Of a DNA stretch of 64,000 bases, positions 29,910-40,425 are shown piece after piece. The DNA comes from Desulfosporosinus sp. HMP52 (GTDB taxonomy: Bacteria > Bacillota > Desulfitobacteriia > Desulfitobacteriales > Desulfitobacteriaceae), in assembly GCF_000765145.1 (NCBI RefSeq), contig NZ_JMGA01000016.1, forward strand, positions 62,001-126,000, read 5' to 3'. The notes beneath the pieces are model-generated. The model saw only the letters and a program-made list of their open reading frames with translations. It was not told where the DNA came from and did no database searches. The translations under genes were made by a program, and so were the position numbers. Every line of letters begins with the position of its first letter. Position 1 is the stretch's first letter.

Positions 29910-30197
29910 TTATAGGCCTGCGAAGTTTTCAATCTTATCTCCAGCTTTTAGCGTAGCAATCGCTTTTTTGCGGTCCGATGTCTTGCCTTGATATTTTCCA
30001 ACCCGTTTCATTTTTCCTTTAACAGATAATGTGCGGATTTCAACCACGGTTACTTTAAACATCTTTTCGACCGCAGCTTTGATTTCGATTTTATTCGCTG
30101 CAGGATCTACCCAGAAGGTGTACTTATTTTCTTCGACAAGCCCTACTGACTTCTCGGAGATTACTGGACTTTTGAGGACATCACGTGCGTCGCGCAT
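29910..30197 (-). CDS. rplW: 50S ribosomal protein L23
   Basis: L23 is the exit-tunnel docking site for trigger factor and SRP. The 95-residue protein has DVLKSPVISEKSVGLVEENKYTFWVD and VRTL-type TLSVKGKMKRVGKYQGKTSDRKKAIATL. The start overlaps the rplD stop by 1 bp (TAATG). Confidence 0.98.
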   Translation of the reverse strand: MRDARDVLKSPVISEKSVGLVEENKYTFWVDPAANKIEIKAAVEKMFKVTVVEIRTLSVKGKMKRVGKYQGKTSDRKKAIATLKAGDKIENFAGL

Positions 30198-30820
30198 TAC
30201 GCTAACACCTCCTCTGCTTTAGTTACTGCCGCTTTAGTCATCACAAGAATGTCATGATTAAGTAGATCTACTATATTCATTCCAGCTACATCCATAGCTT
30301 TGACACCCTCAATATTTCGTGCAGAACGAAGCACTGCCTCATCTGCATTATCCATTACGATGATTGCTTTCTTGTCAACATTAAGAGCTTTAAGCACTTT
30401 CACGATTTCGCGTGTTTTAACTTCGCTCAGACTTAATGCATCGAGGACAATCAACTGTTGCTCTAACACTTTCGATGAAAGCGCCGAATATAAAGCCAAT
30501 CGACGGACTTTCTTAGGAAGTTTAAAACCATATTTACGTGGTTTCGGAGCGAAGATTACACCGCCGCCTCTCCACAATGGTGAGCGAGTACTTCCAGAAC
30601 GCGCACGGCCCGTTCCTTTTTGACGCCACGGTTTACGTCCACCCCCGCGAACTTCGCCGCGTAACAGAGCGGATTGAGTTCCGCGTCTTTCAGAGGCTAA
30701 TTGCGAGACAACTGCTGAATGAAGAACATGAACATTCGGAGTGATCCCAAACACATTGTCACTGAGTTCAATTTCTCCGACAGCTGCACCTTGCATATTT
30801 ACTACTTGAACTTTCGGCAT
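30197..30820 (-). CDS. rplD: 50S ribosomal protein L4
   Basis: The 207-residue L4 contains the extended loop [30 protein letters not shown] near residue 60 that reaches the tunnel. [15 protein letters not shown] follows in the globular part. In E. coli L4 represses the S10 operon; whether that holds here is unknown. It sits between rplC and rplW. Confidence 0.99.
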   Translation of the reverse strand: MPKVQVVNMQGAAVGEIELSDNVFGITPNVHVLHSAVVSQLASERRGTQSALLRGEVRGGGRKPWRQKGTGRARSGSTRSPLWRGGGVIFAPKPRKYGFKLPKKVRRLALYSALSSKVLEQQLIVLDALSLSEVKTREIVKVLKALNVDKKAIIVMDNADEAVLRSARNIEGVKAMDVAGMNIVDLLNHDILVMTKAAVTKAEEVLA

Positions 30821-30843
30821 TGCTTATTCCTCCTTTCCCAGTG

Positions 30844-31473
30844 TTACTTCGCCTTGACAGAAGGCTTCAGAATGAGCAACGACTTATTCGCTCCAGGGAC
30901 AGCCCCTTTAATCAAGATCAAGTTTTTATCCACATCAACCCGGATAACCTCCAGATTTTGTACCGTTACACGTTCGCCACCCATACGTCCTGGCAGCACA
31001 CGACCTTTGAAAACTCGAGCCGGGCCTTTCGCGCCAAGGGAACCTGAACGTCTGTGATACTTAGAACCATGAGCCATTGGTCCACGACTAGCGCCATTAC
31101 GCTTAATCATGCCCTCAAACCCTTTTCCCTTTGATTTGCCTACAACATCAACTTTGTCGCCAACTGAGAATAGATCAACTTTAACTTCTTGGCCAATCTC
31201 ATAGCTATCAACATCGTTAACACGAAACTCACGAACATAGCGCATCGGCTTTAGTGAAGCCTTTGAGAAATGTCCTTTTTGAGGCTTGTTGCTCAAGCCA
31301 TCGCGAAGAATAGAAAAGCCCACCTGAATAGCATTGTAGCCATCTGTTGCCATCGTCTTCTTCTGAACTACCGGACAGGGTCCTGCTTCAACAACAGTAA
31401 CCGGAACCACACGTCCTTCATCCGTAAATACCTGAGTCATACCAATTTTTTTACCCAAAATTCCTTTTGACAC
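30844..31473 (-). CDS. rplC: 50S ribosomal protein L3
   Basis: L3 organises the peptidyl-transferase region. The 209-residue form starts at a GTG at 31473 ([19 protein letters not shown] follows), 8 nt behind AGGAGG. The GTG at 31482 overlaps that site. The central [42 protein letters not shown] region is intact. Confidence 0.97.
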   Translation of the reverse strand: MSKGILGKKIGMTQVFTDEGRVVPVTVVEAGPCPVVQKKTMATDGYNAIQVGFSILRDGLSNKPQKGHFSKASLKPMRYVREFRVNDVDSYEIGQEVKVDLFSVGDKVDVVGKSKGKGFEGMIKRNGASRGPMAHGSKYHRRSGSLGAKGPARVFKGRVLPGRMGGERVTVQNLEVIRVDVDKNLILIKGAVPGANKSLLILKPSVKAK

Positions 31474-31482
31474 GAATGCCAC

Positions 31483-31651
31483 CTCCTAAACACTTTGAAG
31501 TGCGCCGGATTTCTCCAGAGCACGAAAATGTTTTTTTATTTTATTGTTGGATCGACCCGGCAGCAACTCCACGCAGCCGGGTGTTTCACGCAACAAACAT
31601 AACGATAGTATATCATATAATAATACGATATGCTAGTAAAAAATTAGCTAA
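31483..31651 (-). promoter_or_regulatory. long rpsJ-rplC spacer with GC-rich hairpin
   Basis: This 169-bp gap is unusually long for the inside of the S10 operon. It contains a perfect 7-bp stem ACCCGGC / GCCGGGT (about 31555-31582) with a 14-nt loop. The minus strand then reads CGATCCAACAATAAAAT, without a T tract, so it does not look like an intrinsic terminator. A regulatory or RNA-processing element is possible. Confidence 0.45.
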
Positions 31652-31957
31652 TTACAACTTAATTTCGATATCTACGCCTGCTGGTAAATCTAATCGCATA
31701 AGTGCATCAACCGTTTTAGGCGTCGGCTCAAGAATATCAATAAGCCGTTTATGAGTGCGCATCTCAAATTGTTCACGTGAATCCTTATTGACATGCGGCG
31801 AACGCAAAATCGTGTAAATACTTTTCTCTGTCGGCAACGGAATTGGTCCACTAACCTGTGCGCCTGTCCGTTTAGCAGTTTCGACAATACGTTCTGCTGA
31901 TTGGTCAAGAGTCTTGTGATCAAATGCTTTCAGGCGGATTCTGATTTTTTGGCTCAT
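31652..31957 (-). CDS. rpsJ: 30S ribosomal protein S10
   Basis: S10 (NusE) also joins NusB in antitermination. The 101-residue protein contains [57 protein letters not shown] and the C-terminal [13 protein letters not shown]. It is the first gene of the S10 operon. Confidence 0.99.
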   Translation of the reverse strand: MSQKIRIRLKAFDHKTLDQSAERIVETAKRTGAQVSGPIPLPTEKSIYTILRSPHVNKDSREQFEMRTHKRLIDILEPTPKTVDALMRLDLPAGVDIEIKL

Positions 31958-32060
31958 AAGTTATAACTACCCCCTCATAATTCCCGTTATACGGGTTTCG
32001 AGCGTAAAAATTCCCTGTCCGAGCGGAGTCACTCGACCAGCAACCTTTTACGCCATTCCA
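31958..32060 (-). promoter_or_regulatory. structured leader upstream of rpsJ
   Basis: The minus strand between tuf and rpsJ can fold into a long arm: GCGTAAAA (32046-32053) pairs with TTTTACGC (32002-32009), with an internal CGAG/CTCG hairpin. A second small hairpin CCCG-ttata-CGGG (31983-31995) follows just before the ribosome site. This is where S10 operons often carry a ribosomal-protein leader. I cannot match it to a known L4-binding leader. Confidence 0.45.
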
Positions 32061-32141
32061 GAAGTCAGATGGCAAAGACTAGATAATTTGTAGTGATATG
32101 ATCCAGCGATCAAACCACCGACTAGCTTTGCTCTTCCTTCA

Positions 32142-32170
32142 ATGACGAGAGGAAAGTCTCCTCTCGTCAT
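32142..32170 (-). terminator. strong stem-loop after tuf
   Basis: A perfect 12-bp inverted repeat ATGACGAGAGGA / TCCTCTCGTCAT with a 5-nt loop lies 21 bp past the tuf stop. The minus strand lacks a following T tract, so it may be a processing or stability element, or a weak terminator. Confidence 0.55.
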
Positions 32171-32191
32171 TTGAGTCTTATCAAGACCTAA

Positions 32192-33397
32192 TTATTTAGC
32201 AGCAATTTTTGCTACGATACCTGAACCAACAGTACGGCCACCTTCACGGATAGCGAAGCGGAGTCCTTCTTCCATAGCGATTGGAGTGATAAGTTCAACT
32301 TCAATCGTTACACGGTCTCCAGGCATAACCATTTCGACACCCTCTGGAAGAGTGATTACGCCAGTAACGTCAGTAGTACGGAAGTAGAATTGTGGACGAT
32401 AGTTATGGAAGAATGGAGTATGACGTCCACCCTCTTCTTTATTAAGAACGTACACCTCACCAGTAAACTTGGTGAATGGTTTAATGGATCCAGCTTTTGC
32501 TAAAACTTGACCGCGCTCGATGTCTTTACGCTCAACTCCACGGAGGAGTGCTCCGATGTTGTCTCCTGCTTGAGCTTGATCAAGCAATTTGCGGAACATT
32601 TCAACGCCGGTTACAACGCTCTTACGAGAAGCTTCAGCTAATCCAACGATTTCAACTTCGTCTCCGACTTTAACGATACCACGCTCAACACGGCCTGTAG
32701 CAACAGTACCACGACCAGTAATCGTGAATACATCCTCGACTGGCATTAAGAAAGGCTTGTCAGTGTCACGAGCTGGAGTTGGTATATAGGAGTCAACTGC
32801 GTCCATTAGATTCCAGATCTTTCCACACCACTCGCATTCACGCGTTCCGCAACCACATTGAAGTGCTTTGAGTCCTGATCCAGGAATGATGGGAACATTG
32901 TCGCCATCATATTCTTGAGCAGTTAAAAGTTCACGTAGTTCCATCTCAACGAGCTCGATAAGTTCCGGATCATCAACCATGTCGACTTTATTAAGCCAAA
33001 CTACAATGCTAGGAACACCTACTTGGCGAGCTAAGAGGATGTGCTCACGAGTTTGTGGCATTGGGCCATCAGCTGCGGAAACACAGAGGATTGCGCCGTC
33101 CATTTGAGCAGCACCGGTGATCATGTTTTTAACATAGTCAGCGTGCCCTGGGCAGTCTACGTGAGCATAGTGACGATTGTCAGTTTCATACTCAACGTGT
33201 GCTGTTGAAATGGTAATTCCACGCTCACGCTCTTCAGGAGCCTTGTCGATTTGATCAAACGCTGTAGCAACTGCGCCACCGTGTTTGGAAAGTACAACGG
33301 TAATAGCTGCCGTTGTTGTAGTTTTACCATGGTCAACGTGACCAATGGTTCCTACGTTAACATGAGGTTTTGTACGTTCGTATTTAGCTTTTCCCAT
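32192..33397 (-). CDS. tuf: translation elongation factor Tu
   Basis: EF-Tu delivers aminoacyl-tRNA to the ribosome. The 401-residue protein starts [20 protein letters not shown] at the ATG behind AAAGGAG. G-motifs are GHVDHGKT (G1), the RGITI segment (G2), DCPGH (G3) and NKVD (G4). Domains 2 and 3 are complete. Between SGLKAL and [10 protein letters not shown] there is an insertion with four Cys, [13 protein letters not shown] (about residues 182-194). It replaces the short acidic stretch seen in E. coli EF-Tu and could bind a metal. tuf follows fusA and is the last gene of the str operon. Confidence 0.98.
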   Translation of the reverse strand: MGKAKYERTKPHVNVGTIGHVDHGKTTTTAAITVVLSKHGGAVATAFDQIDKAPEERERGITISTAHVEYETDNRHYAHVDCPGHADYVKNMITGAAQMDGAILCVSAADGPMPQTREHILLARQVGVPSIVVWLNKVDMVDDPELIELVEMELRELLTAQEYDGDNVPIIPGSGLKALQCGCGTRECEWCGKIWNLMDAVDSYIPTPARDTDKPFLMPVEDVFTITGRGTVATGRVERGIVKVGDEVEIVGLAEASRKSVVTGVEMFRKLLDQAQAGDNIGALLRGVERKDIERGQVLAKAGSIKPFTKFTGEVYVLNKEEGGRHTPFFHNYRPQFYFRTTDVTGVITLPEGVEMVMPGDRVTIEVELITPIAMEEGLRFAIREGGRTVGSGIVAKIAAK

Positions 33398-33494
33398 TTT
33401 TTTCACTCCTTTAAAATACTTTGAAATTTTATAATTCAGGGAGATACGAGAGCAAGAATTTCAAATTGTTCCCGCCTCGCGTCTCCAACCCCGC

Positions 33495-35573
33495 TTATGA
33501 CCCTTGGCGTTTAGCAATAATACCATCCGCAATGTTTTTGGGAACTTCCTCGTAGTGGTCAAACTGCATTACATAGACCCCTCGGCCTTGAGTTGCAGAA
33601 CGCAAGTCGGTGGAATAACCAAACATCTCAGAAAGTGGAACATATCCACGAACAACTTGAGTGTTGCCCCGTGCTTCCATTCCTTCAATCCGTCCTCTAC
33701 GTGAACTAATATCCCCTATGACATCTCCCATATATTCCTCGGGAACGGTCACTTCGATTTTCTCAATTGGTTCAATGATTACAGGATCTGCCTTGAGTGC
33801 ACCGGCTTTAAAGGCCATAGATCCAGCAATCTTAAAAGCCATTTCAGACGAGTCAACATCATGATAAGAACCATCATATACAGTTGCACGCATGTCGAGA
33901 AGTGGGTAACCGGCAAGAATACCATTTGCCATTGCCTCTTCAATACCAGCACCAATAGGATTGATGTATTCTCTCGGAATAACACCCCCGACCACTTTGT
34001 TAACAAATTCAAAACCACTACCGGGTTCAAGCGGTTCCAGTTCGACCCAACAGTGACCGTATTGTCCACGACCACCTGACTGACGTACGAACTTTCCTTC
34101 TGCTTTAACAGTACGGCGGATAGTTTCTTTATAAGCAACTTGTGGCCGACCAACATCACACTGAACCTTAAATTCACGCTGCAGGCGGTCAACGATGATC
34201 TCCAGATGAAGCTCACCCATACCTTCAATAATTGTCTGCCCGGTTTCTATGTCAGTGTGCATTCTGAAGGTTGGATCTTCTTCCGCTAAGCGGCCGAGAG
34301 CCCCACCCATTTTTTCTTGGTCTGCTTTAGTCTTAGGCTCAATCGAGACTGAGATAACAGGTTCCGGGAACACCATTTTTTCTAAGATGATCGGACTTTT
34401 TTCGTCACATAAGGTATCCCCAGTTGAAGTATCTTTCAAGCCGACAGCAGCGGCGATATCACCGGAGCGGACTTCTTGAATATCTTCTCTATGGTTAGCG
34501 TGCATTTGGAGTATGCGTCCAATGCGCTCGCGTTTTCCCTTAGTTGAGTTGAAGACATAAGAACCTGCACCTAAAACTCCGGAGTAGACCCGGAAGAAAG
34601 CAAGTTTTCCAACAAATGGGTCTGCCATGATCTTAAAGGCCAGTGCGGAGAAGGGCTCAGTATCAGATGCTGTCCGCTTGTCTTCAGCCCCAGTATCAGG
34701 ATGTACACCATTAATTGGAGGAACGTCAAGAGGAGATGGCATATAATCTACAACTGCGTCGAGCAGAGGTTGTACGCCTTTGTTCTTGAACGCAGAACCA
34801 CATATAACAGGAATGAATTTATTACCGACAACACCACGACGTATACCATCGCGAATTTCTTGCTCGGTTAGTTCTTCCCCTTCAAGGTACTTCATCATCA
34901 GTTCTTCACTGGTTTCTGAAACCGCTTCAATCAGCTTCTCCCGATACTCAGTGGCTAAATCAACCATATCCTCAGGGATCGCACTTTGTTCGGCTGTTGT
35001 ACCTAAATCATCTGTATATACAACTGCGTTCATGGTTACTAAATCGACAATTCCTTTGAAGTTCTCCTCAACACCGATCGGCAACTGAATTGGAACCGGA
35101 TTTGCTCCCAAACGATCAGAAATCATTGATACGCCCCGGAAGAAGTCAGCACCTAAGCGGTCCATCTTGTTAATAAATGCGATACGCGGAACTTTATATT
35201 TATCCGCTTGACGCCATACAGTTTCGGATTGTGGTTCAACGCCACCAACCGAACAAAACACAGCTACAGCACCGTCAAGTACACGTAGGGAACGTTCCAC
35301 TTCCACTGTGAAGTCCACGTGCCCTGGTGTGTCAATTATGTTGATCCGATTGCTTCTCCATTGGCATGTTGTGGCAGCGGATGTGATAGTAATACCACGT
35401 TCTTGCTCCTGAACCATCCAATCCATCGTCGCGGCGCCATCGTGAACTTCTCCAATTTTATGCACACGCCCGGTGTAAAAAAGGATACGTTCTGTTGTTG
35501 TCGTTTTACCCGCGTCAATGTGAGCCATAATTCCTATATTGCGTGTATTCTCGAGTGAAAATTGTCTTGCCAT
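33495..35573 (-). CDS. fusA: translation elongation factor G
   Basis: EF-G drives translocation. The 692-residue protein has the GTPase motifs [41 protein letters not shown] and [10 protein letters not shown]. Domain IV shows [19 protein letters not shown], and the C-terminal [27 protein letters not shown] is typical. It follows rpsG and precedes tuf. Confidence 0.99.
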   Translation of the reverse strand: MARQFSLENTRNIGIMAHIDAGKTTTTERILFYTGRVHKIGEVHDGAATMDWMVQEQERGITITSAATTCQWRSNRINIIDTPGHVDFTVEVERSLRVLDGAVAVFCSVGGVEPQSETVWRQADKYKVPRIAFINKMDRLGADFFRGVSMISDRLGANPVPIQLPIGVEENFKGIVDLVTMNAVVYTDDLGTTAEQSAIPEDMVDLATEYREKLIEAVSETSEELMMKYLEGEELTEQEIRDGIRRGVVGNKFIPVICGSAFKNKGVQPLLDAVVDYMPSPLDVPPINGVHPDTGAEDKRTASDTEPFSALAFKIMADPFVGKLAFFRVYSGVLGAGSYVFNSTKGKRERIGRILQMHANHREDIQEVRSGDIAAAVGLKDTSTGDTLCDEKSPIILEKMVFPEPVISVSIEPKTKADQEKMGGALGRLAEEDPTFRMHTDIETGQTIIEGMGELHLEIIVDRLQREFKVQCDVGRPQVAYKETIRRTVKAEGKFVRQSGGRGQYGHCWVELEPLEPGSGFEFVNKVVGGVIPREYINPIGAGIEEAMANGILAGYPLLDMRATVYDGSYHDVDSSEMAFKIAGSMAFKAGALKADPVIIEPIEKIEVTVPEEYMGDVIGDISSRRGRIEGMEARGNTQVVRGYVPLSEMFGYSTDLRSATQGRGVYVMQFDHYEEVPKNIADGIIAKRQGS

Positions 35574-35612
35574 TGAGAATCCCCCTTTCTGTCAAAATAA
35601 GTGTGTCTCAAA

Positions 35613-36083
35613 TTACCACTTGTAATGCGCAAAAGCCTTATTGGCCTCAGCCATTTTGTGCATATCATCTTTTTTCTTAACAGATCCACCAGTATTATTA
35701 GCGGCATCGAGTAATTCACCGGCAATCTTCTCTTGCATTGTCTTCTCGCCTCGTTTACGAGCCATAGCGACAAGCCAGCGAAGTGCTAGTGTTGTACGAC
35801 GCTCAGCACGTACTTCAATGGGAACCTGATAGTTAGCTCCACCAACACGACGAGCCTTAACTTCTAATACCGGCATAACATTTTTCAGCGCAGTACCAAA
35901 AACTTCAAGCGGATCTTTACCCGACTTTTCCTGAATCATATTAAACGCGCCATAGCAGATAGCTTCGGCCGTACCCTTTTTACCATCTAACATAATTTGA
36001 TTGATGAACTTTGTCAGAGTTTGATTCTTGTAAATCGGATCTGGCAGAACATCCCGTTTAGCAACATATCCCTTACGTGGCAT
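35613..36083 (-). CDS. rpsG: 30S ribosomal protein S7
   Basis: S7 nucleates assembly of the 30S head. The 156-residue product starts [20 protein letters not shown] and has [38 protein letters not shown] and the C-terminal [11 protein letters not shown]. Neighbours rpsL and fusA complete the str operon. Confidence 0.99.
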   Translation of the reverse strand: MPRKGYVAKRDVLPDPIYKNQTLTKFINQIMLDGKKGTAEAICYGAFNMIQEKSGKDPLEVFGTALKNVMPVLEVKARRVGGANYQVPIEVRAERRTTLALRWLVAMARKRGEKTMQEKIAGELLDAANNTGGSVKKKDDMHKMAEANKAFAHYKW

Positions 36084-36131
36084 TTGGCAACCTCCTTTGT
36101 ATCAATATATTTAACAATTCAACAGTTCGTC

Positions 36132-36551
36132 TTAGGCTTTCTTAGGACGTTTTGCACCATACTTAGAACGCCCTTGCATACGTTTTTGAACGGCAGTTGT
36201 ATCCAAAGCGCCACGAATAACGTGATAACGAACACCAGGGATGTCCTTAACACGACCACCACGAATAAGAACTACAGAGTGCTCTTGTAGGTTGTGACCA
36301 ATTCCAGGGATATAGGTCGTAACCTCAAGTCCATTAGTTAAACGCACACGAGCGACCTTTCGAAGCGCTGAGTTAGGCTTCTTAGGAGTCGTGGTATAAA
36401 CCCTAGTACAAACACCCCGTTTTTGTGGGGATCCTCCTGAGGGATATTGCTTACGTTTAAGTGAGTTATAGCCCCACTGTAAAGCTGGAGCTGTAGATTT
36501 TTGTGCGACACTGCTACGTCCCTTACGGATAAGTTGATTAATTGTCGGCAT
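36132..36551 (-). CDS. rpsL: 30S ribosomal protein S12
   Basis: S12 is at the decoding centre. The 139-residue protein has the Firmicute-type N-terminal extension ([18 protein letters not shown]) and then [28 protein letters not shown], the region altered in streptomycin resistance. [30 protein letters not shown] follows. Confidence 0.99.
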   Translation of the reverse strand: MPTINQLIRKGRSSVAQKSTAPALQWGYNSLKRKQYPSGGSPQKRGVCTRVYTTTPKKPNSALRKVARVRLTNGLEVTTYIPGIGHNLQEHSVVLIRGGRVKDIPGVRYHVIRGALDTTAVQKRMQGRSKYGAKRPKKA

Positions 36552-36586
36552 GTCTCCGCCTCCTTTCTGGTAAAATCAATATACAA

Positions 36587-36621
36587 GGAATTGCTTGCCA
36601 CAGCATCTAACAAGCAATTCC
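36587..36621 (-). other. stem-loop upstream of rpsL
   Basis: A perfect 11-bp inverted repeat GGAATTGCTTG / CAAGCAATTCC with a 13-nt loop lies between the L7Ae-like gene and rpsL. On the minus strand it is followed by TTGTATATTGATTTT. It could be a weak terminator, attenuator or mRNA stabiliser for the str operon. Confidence 0.55.
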
Positions 36622-36645
36622 AAAATTCGCTGTATAGATTAGTAT

Positions 36646-36900
36646 CTACTCATGTAATATAGCCGCGATAGCAGTACCTACCTCAATTCCGCATGCTTTC
36701 CCAAGTTCCTTCATTGTAGGAACTTCGACCAGCTCGATATTATGGCTATCGCACCATTCAATGACAGGTCGACGCACATGGCTTTCGGCATCTTTGGCCA
36801 TATATACACGCCGAACACGCCCTTTTTCAAGGGCTCGCTGGGTTTGCTTTAACCCAACTGTCTTCTGTTTGGCGTGTTTGAAGGTCTCATCAAGCACCAA
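36646..36900 (-). CDS. L7Ae/L30e-family K-turn-binding protein
   Basis: Small Firmicute L7Ae proteins (the YbxF group) bind kink-turn RNA. In the longest frame the product is 97 residues. A ribosome site AAGGGGG lies within that frame, 8 nt before a TTG at 36900, which gives an 84-residue protein close to the family length of about 82. The core is TVGLKQTQRALEKGRVRRVYMAKDA and ELGKACGIEVGTAIAAIL. It lies between rpoC and rpsL, the same position as ybxF in Bacillus. Confidence 0.9.
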   Translation of the reverse strand: MVLDETFKHAKQKTVGLKQTQRALEKGRVRRVYMAKDAESHVRRPVIEWCDSHNIELVEVPTMKELGKACGIEVGTAIAAILHE

Positions 36901-36946
36901 AATGCTTTCCCCCTTAATCACACTATAGTAGTTTAGCATTTGAGCC

Positions 36947-39900
36947 CTAACGTGTCAATAATTCGGTCCCATTTGCATCCATTGTTTTTACATTATGATA
37001 TCTTAACATGCCCGTTCCGGCAGGAATTAACTTTCCGATGATCACATTTTCTTTTAGACCAAGCAATGGATCAACCTTTCCTTTGATTGCCGCCTCGGTA
37101 AGCACTCTGGTGGTTTCTTGGAAAGATGCCGCCGACAGGAAGGAGTCGGTAGCTAATGAAGCCTTTGTTATCCCCAACAGAACGGGGTGAGCAACTGCCG
37201 GTTCTCCACCTTCTGCAATCGCCTGGGCATTCTCATCTTGGAAATCAAAGACATCAATAAGCCCACCCGGAAGCAAGCTTGTGTCTCCCGCATCATCAAT
37301 CTTCACTTTGCGAAGCATCTGACGTACCATAACCTCAATATGCTTATCGTTAATATCTACCCCTTGGAGTCTATATACACGCTGAACTTCTCCTAATAGA
37401 TAGACTTGAACTCCCCGTTGTCCTTTGACCTTAAGCATATCATGTGGGTTAATACTACCTTCAGTTAATTCATCCCCAGCTTCGACTATCTGTCCTTCTT
37501 TGACACAAAGCCTGGAGCCATAGGGGATGGAATAAACGATGTGTTCATCCGCCTCTGTGAGAAGATCTACCTCACGTCGTCCCTTAATCTCGCTGATCGA
37601 GACTTTTCCGACTGTTTCTGCGATGATCGCTTGACCCTTAGGTTTACGTGCTTCGAATAGCTCCTCTACCCGTGGAAGACCTTGGGTAATATCATCTCCG
37701 GCAACCCCCCCGGTGTGGAAGGTACGCATGGTCAACTGAGTTCCAGGTTCCCCGATAGATTGAGCGGCAATAATCCCTACTGCTTCCCCCATCTCAACCG
37801 GTCTACCTGTTGCTAAATTACGACCATAACATTTCTTACATACTCCGTACCGTGATTTGCAGGTTAAGACAGAACGAATCACTGCCGAATCGAAACATTT
37901 TGCAATTTCAGCGGCTTGTTCTTCTGTCATTTCAGTATCCGGCGAAGCCAGGATTTCTCCGGTCTCAGGATGATGCAGATCCTCTAAGACAAAACGACCT
38001 ACCAGACGATCTACTAATGGCTCGATAATTTCTGGGCCATCCTTGATATCCTCGACCATAATGCCATTTAAGGTTCCACAATCTTCTTCCCGTACAATCA
38101 CATCTTGAGAGACGTCTACCAATCGCCGTGTCAGGTAACCTGAGTCAGCAGTTCTTAGAGCAGTATCCGCCAGACCTTTACGAGCACCGTGAGAAGAAAT
38201 AAAGTACTCTAAAACCGTAAGTCCTTCACGGAAGTTTGCTTTAATAGGCAACTCGATAGTTCGTCCGGAAGGGTCTGCCATAAGTCCCCTCATTCCTGCC
38301 AATTGTCTAAGCTGCTGAATATTACCACGGGCACCGGATGTCGCCATCATATAGACCGGGTTAAACTCATCTAAAGAATCCATTAATGCTTGGGTTACAG
38401 TCTTTGTAGCTTTTGCCCAAGTATCAATGACTAGATTGTATCGCTCTTCGTTAGTTATTAAACCGCGTCGATATTGTAATTCCGTCTTGGCAACGGAAGC
38501 ATCCGCAGCAGTGAGGATCTCTGTTTTCTCCTTTGGTACGGTAATGTCTGTTAAACCAACAGTCATACCTGCTCTAGTTGAAAACTTGAAACCTTGACTC
38601 TTCAGTCCATCCAACAATTGGGCAGTGGCTTCATAGCCTGCCTTACGATAAGTCTTAGCAACAATATCCGCAAGTCCTTTTTTGCCGACTACTTCATTGA
38701 AATATCCAATTTGAGGAGGGATGACAGAGTTAAAAATCAGACGTCCAACCGTTGTCTCCAACAGTTTTCCATCATTACGTCGAACTTTAATCTTAGCCTG
38801 CAAGTGAACTTCTTTAGTATCGTAGGCTAAAACAGCTTCGTCGTAATCCTTGAATATTTTCCCTTCGCCAAAAGCTCCCGGTCTCTGCATCGTTAGATAA
38901 TAGGATCCTAATACCATATCCTGAGTAGGAGTGGCAACAGGTCTGCCATCTTTTGGGTTAAGGATATTATGAGCTGAGAGCATTAATAGTCTCGCTTCAG
39001 ACTGAGCCTCTGCCGACAATGGCACGTGAACTGCCATCTGGTCACCGTCAAAGTCAGCATTATACGCTGTACAAACTAATGGGTGAATCTGCAGAGCTCG
39101 ACCTTCGACCAAAATTGGCTCAAAGGCCTGAATCCCTAAACGGTGAAGAGTTGGTGCACGATTCAAAAGGACTGGATGATCTGAGATAACCTCTTCAAGA
39201 ACATCCCATACCTCGGCACGCACCCGTTCGACCATGCGTTTAGCACTTTTGATATTATGTGCATGACCTTCATTAACAAGCTTTTTCATCACAAATGGCT
39301 TAAAGAGTTCCAACGCCATTTCTTTAGGCAGACCACACTGATGAAGCTTGAGATTTGGGCCAACGACGATAACCGATCGACCTGAATAATCCACCCGCTT
39401 ACCTAATAAGTTCTGACGGAAACGGCCTTGCTTCCCTTTTAACATATCGCTGAGAGACTTAAGGGGCCTGTTTCCCGGGCCGGTCACAGGACGACCACGG
39501 CGGCCATTATCAATCAATGCATCGACTGCCTCTTGGAGCATTCTTTTTTCGTTTCGTACAATAATATCAGGCGCACCCAGATCTAATAGACGTTTTAGAC
39601 GATTATTTCTGTTGATTACCCGACGATAGAGATCATTAAGATCCGATGTAGCAAATCGACCACCGTCCAGTTGCACCATAGGTCGTAGTTCCGGTGGAAT
39701 TACCGGTACAACATCCATGATCATCCAGTCAGGACGATTGCCGGAGGACTTAAAAGCTTCTACAACTTCAAGACGACGAATAGCTCGGATTTTCCGCTGT
39801 CCGGATACTTCCTTTAGCTCAATTCGAAGTTCTTCATTGAGTTTTTCCAAATCCATTTCAGCGAGTAATTCTTTAACCGCTTCCGCGCCCATGCTGGCTT

Positions 39901-40399
39901 GAAAACGATCTCCATATTTATCACGATATTCCCTATACTCCGTTTCAGTGAGGAGCTGCTTCTTCATTAAAGAAGTATCGCCAGGGTCTGTAACAATATA
40001 TGAAACAAAATATAACACTTTCTCCAAAGCACGTGGGGACATGTCTAAAAGCAACCCCATACGACTTGGAATCCCTTTAAAATACCAGATATGTGATACA
40101 GGAGCAGCAAGAACAATGTGTCCCATCCGCTCGCGGCGAACTTTTGAACGTGTTACTTCAACTCCGCAACGATCACAGACAATTCCTTTATAACGAACTC
40201 TCTTGTATTTCCCGCAGTGACACTCCCAATCTCGGGTAGGTCCAAAGATTTTTTCACAAAACAAACCTTCACGTTCCGGCTTTAAGGTTCGATAGTTAAT
40301 AGTTTCAGGCTTCTTTACTTCTCCGAATGACCATTCGCGAATCATATCCGGAGAAGCTAAACCGATACGCATACGGTCGAAGTTATTGACGTCAAGCAA
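36947..40399 (-). CDS. rpoC: DNA-directed RNA polymerase beta' subunit
   Basis: The 1,150-residue product carries the catalytic Mg-binding [15 protein letters not shown] motif near residue 450. An N-terminal zinc finger has [20 protein letters not shown] at about 60-79, and a second Cys cluster ([13 protein letters not shown]) lies near residue 855. The trigger-loop region [31 protein letters not shown] is also present. Translation starts at a TTG behind AAAGGAG. It follows rpoB by 26 bp. Confidence 0.99.
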   Translation of the reverse strand: MLDVNNFDRMRIGLASPDMIREWSFGEVKKPETINYRTLKPEREGLFCEKIFGPTRDWECHCGKYKRVRYKGIVCDRCGVEVTRSKVRRERMGHIVLAAPVSHIWYFKGIPSRMGLLLDMSPRALEKVLYFVSYIVTDPGDTSLMKKQLLTETEYREYRDKYGDRFQASMGAEAVKELLAEMDLEKLNEELRIELKEVSGQRKIRAIRRLEVVEAFKSSGNRPDWMIMDVVPVIPPELRPMVQLDGGRFATSDLNDLYRRVINRNNRLKRLLDLGAPDIIVRNEKRMLQEAVDALIDNGRRGRPVTGPGNRPLKSLSDMLKGKQGRFRQNLLGKRVDYSGRSVIVVGPNLKLHQCGLPKEMALELFKPFVMKKLVNEGHAHNIKSAKRMVERVRAEVWDVLEEVISDHPVLLNRAPTLHRLGIQAFEPILVEGRALQIHPLVCTAYNADFDGDQMAVHVPLSAEAQSEARLLMLSAHNILNPKDGRPVATPTQDMVLGSYYLTMQRPGAFGEGKIFKDYDEAVLAYDTKEVHLQAKIKVRRNDGKLLETTVGRLIFNSVIPPQIGYFNEVVGKKGLADIVAKTYRKAGYEATAQLLDGLKSQGFKFSTRAGMTVGLTDITVPKEKTEILTAADASVAKTELQYRRGLITNEERYNLVIDTWAKATKTVTQALMDSLDEFNPVYMMATSGARGNIQQLRQLAGMRGLMADPSGRTIELPIKANFREGLTVLEYFISSHGARKGLADTALRTADSGYLTRRLVDVSQDVIVREEDCGTLNGIMVEDIKDGPEIIEPLVDRLVGRFVLEDLHHPETGEILASPDTEMTEEQAAEIAKCFDSAVIRSVLTCKSRYGVCKKCYGRNLATGRPVEMGEAVGIIAAQSIGEPGTQLTMRTFHTGGVAGDDITQGLPRVEELFEARKPKGQAIIAETVGKVSISEIKGRREVDLLTEADEHIVYSIPYGSRLCVKEGQIVEAGDELTEGSINPHDMLKVKGQRGVQVYLLGEVQRVYRLQGVDINDKHIEVMVRQMLRKVKIDDAGDTSLLPGGLIDVFDFQDENAQAIAEGGEPAVAHPVLLGITKASLATDSFLSAASFQETTRVLTEAAIKGKVDPLLGLKENVIIGKLIPAGTGMLRYHNVKTMDANGTELLTR

Positions 40400-40425
40400 T
40401 CCTTATCGCTCCTTTCGTCCGGGGA

